Assembly: GCA_965651255.1 (NCBI GenBank)
Contig: CBFGRU010000019.1
Span: 1-21,585 of the forward strand
Direction of reading: 5' to 3'
DNA length: 21,585 bases
DNA from: CBFGRU01 sp965651255
Lineage (GTDB): Bacteria > Planctomycetota > Phycisphaerae > Phycisphaerales > SM1A02
The translations under genes and the position numbers were made by a program. Positions 16,446 to 21,585 of this stretch are shown one piece after another (position 1 is the first letter of the stretch; every line of letters starts with the position of its first letter). A model generated the notes under the pieces. That model had not been told where the DNA came from. It saw only the letters and a list, made by a program, of their open reading frames with translations, and searched no databases.

Positions 16446-17871
16446 AGTCATGCTCGTCGCCTGGCGCGACTTCAAATCAACCGTCGCGACCAAGGCGTTC
16501 ATCCTCGCAATTCTCGGCGTGCCGCTGCTCATGGTCGTCGGCGGCGTCATCGCGGGCATCATGATCGCCACGCACGAACCGCCCGCCCTGCGCGGCGCGG
16601 TCGCCATCGTCGATCGTTCCGGTGAGGTCATCTCCGCCGCAACCGTCGAGTTCGACCCCAGGACCATGCAGTCCGAGCAGGATCGGCAGAACGAAGCGAT
16701 CGCCGACGCCGCGAAGGAGATGACCAACATGGAGATCGATCCCGCGCAGATGTCCGCGGGGCCGGGCGCCGGCATGGGCATGGGTCAGCGCGGCGAGGTC
16801 ACCATCACCGTCGAAGGCATCTCCGATCCCGCACAACTCGAAGCGATCAAGGAACGCGTGCGCACCGGCGAACTGCTCGCCGTCGCGGAGATTCCCGAAC
16901 ACCTGCTCGCGGCGAACCCCGGCCAGGCGCTCGAAGAAGCAACCGCGAACGGCGAAGGCGATTCCGCCAGCGTGAAGCGCGGCTTCCCGTTCTTCGTGAA
17001 CGAAAACGTCTCCGCTGAGCACACCACCATCATCGAACGCATGATGGGCCAGGCGATCGTGCGCGCCCGCGTCGAGCGTCACGGCATGAACCTTGATGAC
17101 ACGCGCGCCCTCCTCAGCCGGCCGCGCGCCGCGACCGAGCGCTTCGTCGAAGGCGGCGGCACAAAGGAAGAAAACGCCGGCCTGCGCGAAGTCCAGCGCA
17201 TGATGATTCCCATGGCCTTCATGATGCTCACGTGGATCGCGGTCTTCAGCGTCGGCCAGCACCTGCTCAGTTCGACCATTGAAGAAAAATCCAACCGCGT
17301 CATGGAAGTGCTGCTCTCCGCCGTCAGCCCGCTGCAACTGCTCACGGGCAAGATCATCGGCCAGGGTGCGGTGGGCCTCCTCATCCTCGTGGTCTATTCC
17401 GGCATCGGCATCGCCGGCCTCATCTCGTTCAGTCTCATGGGGCTCATCACCATCACGCAACTCCTCCTGCTGACGATCTTCTTCTTCATGGCCTACGGCA
17501 TGATCGCTTCGCTCATGGCCGCGGTCGGCAGTGCCGTCACCGACATTCGCGAAGCGAACTCGCTGCTCACGCCGGTGATGCTGATTCTGATTTTCCCGCT
17601 GATGCTGTGGATGCCGATCACGCAGGATCCGAACGGCATGATCGCGACGATCTTCAGTTTCATTCCGCCGGTGATCCCGTTCGTCATGGTGCTGCGCATC
17701 GCGACCGACACGCCGCCGCCGGTGTGGCAGGTTCTGCTCTCGATCGTGTGGGGCGGCGCGTGCCTGATGGGCATGGTCTGGTTCGCCTCGAAGGTCTTCC
17801 GCGTCGGCGTCCTCATGACCGGCAAGCCGCCGAGCCCGATGGAACTCATCAAATGGGTGCGGTACCGATAA
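16435..17871 (+). CDS. ABC-2 type transporter permease, NatB-like
   Basis: A 478-aa membrane subunit partnering the ATPase whose 3' end it overlaps. One helix lies near residues 20-45 (AFILAILGVPLLMVVGGVIA). A soluble external domain of about 220 residues follows, with a Gly/Met-rich stretch (GAGMGMGQRG). Five or so helices fill residues 255-465. IEEKSNRVMEVLLSAVSPLQ then LLTGKIIGQG is the hallmark loop of NatB/YhaP-like permeases. ATG 16435 is preceded by GGAGGAG; the ORF could be read from 16390, but that start lies deep within the ATPase gene. With the ATPase it would form a homodimeric-half exporter. A GC hairpin lies just after the stop. The exported substrate cannot be read from sequence. 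Confidence 0.92.
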   Translation: MSNKVMLVAWRDFKSTVATKAFILAILGVPLLMVVGGVIAGIMIATHEPPALRGAVAIVDRSGEVISAATVEFDPRTMQSEQDRQNEAIADAAKEMTNMEIDPAQMSAGPGAGMGMGQRGEVTITVEGISDPAQLEAIKERVRTGELLAVAEIPEHLLAANPGQALEEATANGEGDSASVKRGFPFFVNENVSAEHTTIIERMMGQAIVRARVERHGMNLDDTRALLSRPRAATERFVEGGGTKEENAGLREVQRMMIPMAFMMLTWIAVFSVGQHLLSSTIEEKSNRVMEVLLSAVSPLQLLTGKIIGQGAVGLLILVVYSGIGIAGLISFSLMGLITITQLLLLTIFFFMAYGMIASLMAAVGSAVTDIREANSLLTPVMLILIFPLMLWMPITQDPNGMIATIFSFIPPVIPFVMVLRIATDTPPPVWQVLLSIVWGGACLMGMVWFASKVFRVGVLMTGKPPSPMELIKWVRYR

Positions 17872-17885
17872 CGACGAACCCATCG

Positions 17886-17909
17886 CCCCACCCTCCCGGG
17901 GGTGTGGGG
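17886..17909 (+). terminator. hairpin after the ABC permease gene
   Basis: CCCCAC (17886-17891) pairs with GTGGGG (17904-17909), with further C:G pairing inside. It starts 15 bp past the permease stop. There is no T-run, so intrinsic termination is plausible but not clear. Confidence 0.4.
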
Positions 17910-17969
17910 TCCGCATCCGAGAAACGAGAATCACTCGTTCACACCGAATAACGCACTCCGGACGCGCCG

Positions 17970-18200
17970 AACTGTGTGTTTGGACGGTGCAAACACACAG
18001 TTGGAACTTCCAACTGTGCAGTTCCAGCGTCCAACTGCGCATGCCCGCGCGGCAACTGTGGGTGCGGAACGTCCAACTCGATGCGTAGGCGCGCGGCGCA
18101 CACAGTTCCGCCGTTCACACGCGCAATCCGCCGGCGGAACAGCGCGTTTCCCCGTTCCAACTCCCGAGTGGAACCGCGGAAACATCGAGTTGGATGAGTA
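17970..18200. repeat. degenerate 21-bp tandem array with quasi-palindromic core
   Basis: Eleven consecutive 21-bp blocks begin at 17970, 17991, 18012, 18033, 18054, 18075, 18096, 18117, 18138, 18159 and 18180. Eight of them start AAC or AAAC, and AACTG recurs exactly in phase at 17970, 18012, 18033 and 18054. The idealised block is a 12-bp palindrome AACTGTGCAGTT plus about 9 bp of G/C-rich spacer such as CCAGCGTCC. Neighbouring blocks form perfect inverted repeats: 13-bp arms 17970-17982/17990-18002, 11-bp arms 17996-18006/18008-18018, 9-bp arms 18105-18113/18132-18140 and 12-bp arms 18072-18083/18183-18194. All reading frames are nearly stop-free, as expected for such a repeat. It fills most of the 385-bp gap between the ABC permease and a small membrane protein. 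Function unknown; a protein-binding array at two helical turns, or a structured RNA, are the obvious options. Confidence 0.75.
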
Positions 18201-18212
18201 GAGACAGGACCT

Positions 18213-18230
18213 CAGGCGTCGCCGCGCCTG
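18213..18230 (+). other. small hairpin before the two-helix membrane protein gene
   Basis: CAGGCG (18213-18218) and CGCCTG (18225-18230) form a perfect 6-bp stem with a 6-nt loop, followed by TTCCGTTC. It lies 27 bp before the next start codon and outside the 21-bp phase. It may end transcription coming through the array or shape the 5' leader. Confidence 0.35.
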
Positions 18231-18256
18231 TTCCGTTCAGGTAGCATGAGCGTTCG

Positions 18257-18592
18257 ATGACCATGCGACACTGCCTCATCGCGCTGTTTGTCGTGATCGC
18301 CGTTGCAGCGATCCGTCTGCTTCTGGTTCCGCACTTCATCATGGCGACGGCCGGCGAGACAAATAAGACCATCGCCGACCACTTCGAAGTAGCGGATGGC
18401 GAACCAGAGTCAGATGAGGTGGCCGGTGCCGTTCAGCGAACCATCCTGGACCGCGGTGACTGGATCATCAATTTCAACCTCGCGCTTGATGCCGTGCTGC
18501 TTGTATCGCTCATCGCGCTGTTCGTCGCTTCTCGATCATTGCACGGGATCGACGCTCGCATGATCAATCGAACTGAGCGTACGCGGAGCTGA
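18257..18592 (+). CDS. small two-helix membrane protein of unknown function
   Basis: A 111-aa protein I do not recognise. The first helix is residues 5-25 (HCLIALFVVIAVAAIRLLLV). An acidic segment follows, including EVADGEPESDEVAG, then a second helix at about residues 76-92 (LALDAVLLVSLIALFVA) and a short basic tail ending ERTRS. Both ends probably face the cytoplasm. The start is ATG 18257 or the ATG two codons later, and only a weak AGG lies upstream. The 21-bp array and a hairpin precede it; the next gene is convergent. The clean two-helix pattern supports a real gene, but no homologue is known to me. Confidence 0.5.
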   Translation: MTMRHCLIALFVVIAVAAIRLLLVPHFIMATAGETNKTIADHFEVADGEPESDEVAGAVQRTILDRGDWIINFNLALDAVLLVSLIALFVASRSLHGIDARMINRTERTRS

Positions 18593-18647
18593 ACTGAAGG
18601 ATGAGTACAGCCAACTGCGGCGTGGACCGGTAACAACAGAGCTTGAC

Positions 18648-19682
18648 CTATTCGCCATGGGCATCATGGAGATCTTCGCGCACGATGACTTCAACCTGCT
18701 TAAGTCGATTGCGCAGCTCATCAGACTCAATTTCTGTCAAGAAATTCGGAGCATGAGAATCATCCTGCCATTCGACTTGAAGGACACTGAGTGCACCATC
18801 CGGGCCAGCATGCAGGATTCCAATTGTGCGCGTTTTCTGATCCTCGAAGAGCAGCGTGATAACTTCGTCGTCATCTGTCTGAAATCCTTCAACGACCCCG
18901 ACGACTTTGTGGTCTGCCCCGAATCCGGTGTAGATGATGCCCGCTTCATCGATGAGATAGAAGTTGGACAGTTCAGTACCGGCCCGGAGAATCCGGAATG
19001 GCCGATTCAGCGTTGTCGGGGCGACAACTTCGGTCGACCACTCACCTCTCATCGGATTGCCGGTGCCATTGAGCTTCCAGACCATCAACTTGCCTTCACG
19101 TACCCCCACGACGATGCATGTGTCAAGAGTTGTGTAAACAACGTCGATCCACAAATTCCACTTCTCACTCAGTGCCTTGTGATGAACTCCAATGTATTCC
19201 CCGAGCGGATGAATACGGCACCCATAGTCCTGACCAAATTCAAACATGCCCCGCGCGAGTGCCTTCATTTGGTCTATCTGCTTTACATCATCAAGTGACT
19301 CAATCGCGAGCACATCCTCAATCGGAGTAGGCACACAATCGATGTTCGGCCCATTGACGTTGATCTCCAGCGGCGATGAAGGCAGTGAATACACATAAAA
19401 CACACTATCGTCTACGACCCCCCATCCCTGATGGCCCCAGAGTCTCGTCCAATCGATATCTCCGCCGAACAGACCGTTTCGTGATGCCTTCGTCTCGGCG
19501 CTGTCCCAATGAAAGACGCGCGTACCATCCGCTCCAAGTAGAACCAGCCGGTCTTCGGCCCATTCAACACGCTCATTCGTCAGACACACCATCTGATCAT
19601 TGGCACTCCGAACAACTTTGTTCGCCCCCAGCCCTGCACCGGCAACGCTGGACATCAAGACCAACAAGACAATTAAGTGCAT
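18648..19682 (-). CDS. secreted protein of unknown function
   Basis: A 344-aa protein with a signal peptide (MHLIVLLVLMSSVAGAGLGA, cleavage likely after AGA or LGA). The mature region is rich in short beta-strand patterns such as DRLVLLGADGTRVFHWD, GWGVVDDSVFYVYSLP, TCIVVGVREGKLMVWKL and FYLIDEAGIIYTGFG. These resemble blades of a beta-propeller or PQQ/WD-like repeat, but spacing is irregular and no family signature is clear. It ends with a charged helix (SDELRNRLKQVEVIVRED). The start ATG 19682 has GAAGGGAG upstream, which overlaps the stop of the preceding transglutaminase-like gene; the 12-bp gap indicates one operon. The base composition is lower in GC than the left part of the window. 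It probably acts at the cell surface or periplasm together with its neighbour. Confidence 0.72.
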   Translation of the reverse strand: MHLIVLLVLMSSVAGAGLGANKVVRSANDQMVCLTNERVEWAEDRLVLLGADGTRVFHWDSAETKASRNGLFGGDIDWTRLWGHQGWGVVDDSVFYVYSLPSSPLEINVNGPNIDCVPTPIEDVLAIESLDDVKQIDQMKALARGMFEFGQDYGCRIHPLGEYIGVHHKALSEKWNLWIDVVYTTLDTCIVVGVREGKLMVWKLNGTGNPMRGEWSTEVVAPTTLNRPFRILRAGTELSNFYLIDEAGIIYTGFGADHKVVGVVEGFQTDDDEVITLLFEDQKTRTIGILHAGPDGALSVLQVEWQDDSHAPNFLTEIESDELRNRLKQVEVIVREDLHDAHGE

Positions 19683-19694
19683 TGCAACTCCCTT

Positions 19695-21585
19695 CTAACG
19701 AACAACATTGTGCACATTTACATCAACTTGCAATCCTGCCGGATTCACTGCACCTACCACACAGTCTTTCCTGATACCGTTCAATTGGCCATTCCCATCA
19801 ACATCGAATGGCCCAAGATCATTCTCATCAATCAGTGGGGGATTGACGAACCACGCAATTCCATACCCAGCGATCGCATTGCTCTCGAATTGATCGATAC
19901 TGGTGTAAACCGTTCCATAAGAAGGATCATAGTACTTTCCTGCGACTTGCACGAGGTAATGATCGTTGAAGAAAGATGCGGGATTTGACGTTCCTTGGCC
20001 AGGGACACCATGCTGCTCGCTCAGTTCTGTAAAGATCCAATGATACTCATTGTTGGCTATAAATGGTGATTCCACAAAACCAATATGCGGATAATACTGA
20101 TTGCTCGGCAGTGGATTGTGCGCACCTGGCCCGAACGTCCATTCTTTCACGACAAAGAACGCTGCCCCTCCCCAAATCAGATTGGGATGTTGTGCAGAGA
20201 TCATTATTTTCTCGTTTAGTGGATCTATCCCGACGGCATGCATCGTCAGCCAGAACAATTCTGCCCATGCGTGACATTGCCCATCCCCGAAAGCCAGTAA
20301 ACTCTTCACATTTGTGTTCAGCGTGGTCCAATCCGCGTAATATGCAAGCGTATTTACTGGCAAGACATTCTCCAAAACATCCGTACGTCGATAAAGCCCG
20401 CGGGCGCCCAAGAATTCCCTATAGATTGCGGCAGCAATCTGTGACTCATGATCCACCGGGATGTTCGTCAGACCATCAGCTCGCCGAACACCTACATCAA
20501 GCAATGTGTAATATAACTCGAACCCCTGTGGAGGATCCAGCAGTACAAAGTATACATGGTTGCTAGATATCCCCGCAGGAATCGGTGCATTCGGAGTTAC
20601 GTACTCGATCGCCCACGATATCTGCCAGTCGGGACGATAATCAATCATACCTGCCTGACTCGGGCTACTACCGGCAAATGCGGTCGCACTGATTATCGTA
20701 TCTGTTGAGTTGTAGACTAGAGTATTGCTTACAAATAGCACATTGCCATTAACCCGCCCCACCATTTGTGCGCCCGCCAAGGCGATTGAACCGGGTGGGT
20801 CCACTTCAACTGCGACCTGATCGATCTTGATTGGGCTACCCGCCGTGTAGGCAATGGGGGCCCGAATGTCGCCTGTCGACCAATCCTCGGCATCTCCATC
20901 AAGGTTCGAATCGAGCCATTCCGGCGGATACGGGGGCGGAATAGGTGCAATGGGAGGAACAGGCGGGTTCGCCGTATCATAATCCTTCAATACTTCATGC
21001 GATTCAGCAAAGACAACGCGCCTGAGTTGAGCTGAAGCTCCAATTCCGAGGGCAGCAACAGGTGAGCGTACATTGCTGCCTAGATCAAGCAATAGTCTGC
21101 CGCTGGTGTCGAACCGGAGCACTAATGTGCCCGACTCAACAACAGTTAAATGGTCCCAGTTGCTGAAAGATGAGAATGGCAAACGCGCTGATAACGGTAG
21201 CAGGATGCCGAAGGCATCGTCGTAAGTGACTTCGCCATCACCATTATAATCTGCAGGATCATCGTCCCAAGGATCAAAGGAATCATCTGGCCATATACGA
21301 TACAGGATATGGCCATCAGCACCCGAGAGGACCAACGTCATCGATCGCGTTGTCGTAGTGTCCAAAGATGTGAGTAGCACGCGTAGTTCACGACAACCGT
21401 CTCTATTCAAGTCCGGTGCCAAAGCGATGCGTTCAACTCGTGTTTCAAATGGTAGGTTGAATGCCCAATAGGTCACGTGCGAATCCACCGCAGCGATTCG
21501 GCTCTCTTCCACAGCTATCACGACGTCGCTTGGAGGATCTGGATAGGCCAGTGTTAGAAAATCTGCCGGAGTATCTGTGGGCGGC
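19695..21585 (-). CDS. large extracellular transglutaminase-like protein with calcium-loop repeats (5' end outside window)
   Basis: A partial gene whose frame stays open to the window edge, giving about 630 residues so far. A transglutaminase-like triad is visible: Cys in FGDGQCHAWAELF (codon 20274-20276), His in FNDHYLVQV (19959-19961) and Asp in KYYDPSYG (19926-19928). Spacing and context match cysteine-protease-fold transglutaminases, which cross-link or cleave peptides. Calcium-type loops occur as DYNGDGEVTYDD, DSNLDGDAED, DLNRDGCREL and DVDGNGQLNG; the first resembles the dockerin-like motifs of planctomycetes. The region between is beta-rich with Pro-rich linkers (PVPPIAPIPPPYPPEW). The signal peptide would lie beyond 21585; a GTG at 21521 is an internal codon, not a convincing start. 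It is followed in the same operon by the secreted protein ending at 18648. Cell-surface location is inferred. Confidence 0.75.
   Translation of the reverse strand, partial: PPTDTPADFLTLAYPDPPSDVVIAVEESRIAAVDSHVTYWAFNLPFETRVERIALAPDLNRDGCRELRVLLTSLDTTTTRSMTLVLSGADGHILYRIWPDDSFDPWDDDPADYNGDGEVTYDDAFGILLPLSARLPFSSFSNWDHLTVVESGTLVLRFDTSGRLLLDLGSNVRSPVAALGIGASAQLRRVVFAESHEVLKDYDTANPPVPPIAPIPPPYPPEWLDSNLDGDAEDWSTGDIRAPIAYTAGSPIKIDQVAVEVDPPGSIALAGAQMVGRVNGNVLFVSNTLVYNSTDTIISATAFAGSSPSQAGMIDYRPDWQISWAIEYVTPNAPIPAGISSNHVYFVLLDPPQGFELYYTLLDVGVRRADGLTNIPVDHESQIAAAIYREFLGARGLYRRTDVLENVLPVNTLAYYADWTTLNTNVKSLLAFGDGQCHAWAELFWLTMHAVGIDPLNEKIMISAQHPNLIWGGAAFFVVKEWTFGPGAHNPLPSNQYYPHIGFVESPFIANNEYHWIFTELSEQHGVPGQGTSNPASFFNDHYLVQVAGKYYDPSYGTVYTSIDQFESNAIAGYGIAWFVNPPLIDENDLGPFDVDGNGQLNGIRKDCVVGAVNPAGLQVDVNVHNVVR

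Noticed and set aside
16477..18042. 521-codon minus-strand open frame
   Set aside because: Antisense to the ABC permease; the translation is an Asp/His/Arg-rich composition artefact.
17970..18200. CRISPR array
   Set aside because: The period is 21 bp with degenerate units and no unique spacers or cas genes.

Overview
The window carries a moderately GC-rich, mostly chromosomal bacterial segment with 14 protein genes. Housekeeping genes dominate: recA, cobalamin-dependent metH, anmK and a UDP-glucuronate decarboxylase. The right end holds secreted proteins with DxNxDG calcium-loop (dockerin-like) motifs. Together with frequent GTG/TTG starts and a UDP-xylose type sugar pathway, this fits a Planctomycetota (Phycisphaerae-like) genome. 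That assignment is inference from gene style, not from a marker search.

Layout. Bases 1-3080 (minus strand): recA with a candidate promoter, an exported histidine phosphatase, and UDP-glucuronate decarboxylase. Bases 3184-5719 (plus): anhydro-N-acetylmuramic acid kinase and a GT4-type glycosyltransferase. With the decarboxylase these form a loose cell-envelope/sugar neighbourhood. Bases 5689-8921 (minus): two tandem CPA2 cation:proton antiporters with C-terminal TrkA-N domains, translationally coupled by a GTGA overlap. Bases 9095-10609: a lone PD-(D/E)XK nuclease-like gene bracketed by an imperfect 19-bp direct repeat, so possibly an inserted accessory gene. Bases 10620-14159 (minus): full-length metH with a repeat-rich upstream region. 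Bases 14337-17871 (plus): a secreted LolA-like protein, then an intergenic stretch packed with successive hairpins, then a NatA/NatB-type ABC ATPase and permease with overlapping frames.

Bases 17872-18256 hold the most unusual DNA in the window. A degenerate tandem array with a strict 21-bp period (about 11 units, 17970-18200) has a quasi-palindromic AACTGTGCAGTT core. Its units pair with each other as long perfect inverted repeats (13, 12, 11 and 9 bp arms). A small two-helix membrane protein follows.

Bases 18648-21585 (minus): a two-gene unit of visibly lower GC. It encodes a secreted protein of unknown function and, upstream of it, a large secreted transglutaminase-like protein that runs off the window edge. 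These look like lineage-specific surface proteins.

No rRNA, tRNA, CRISPR array, transposase or integrase was recognised.
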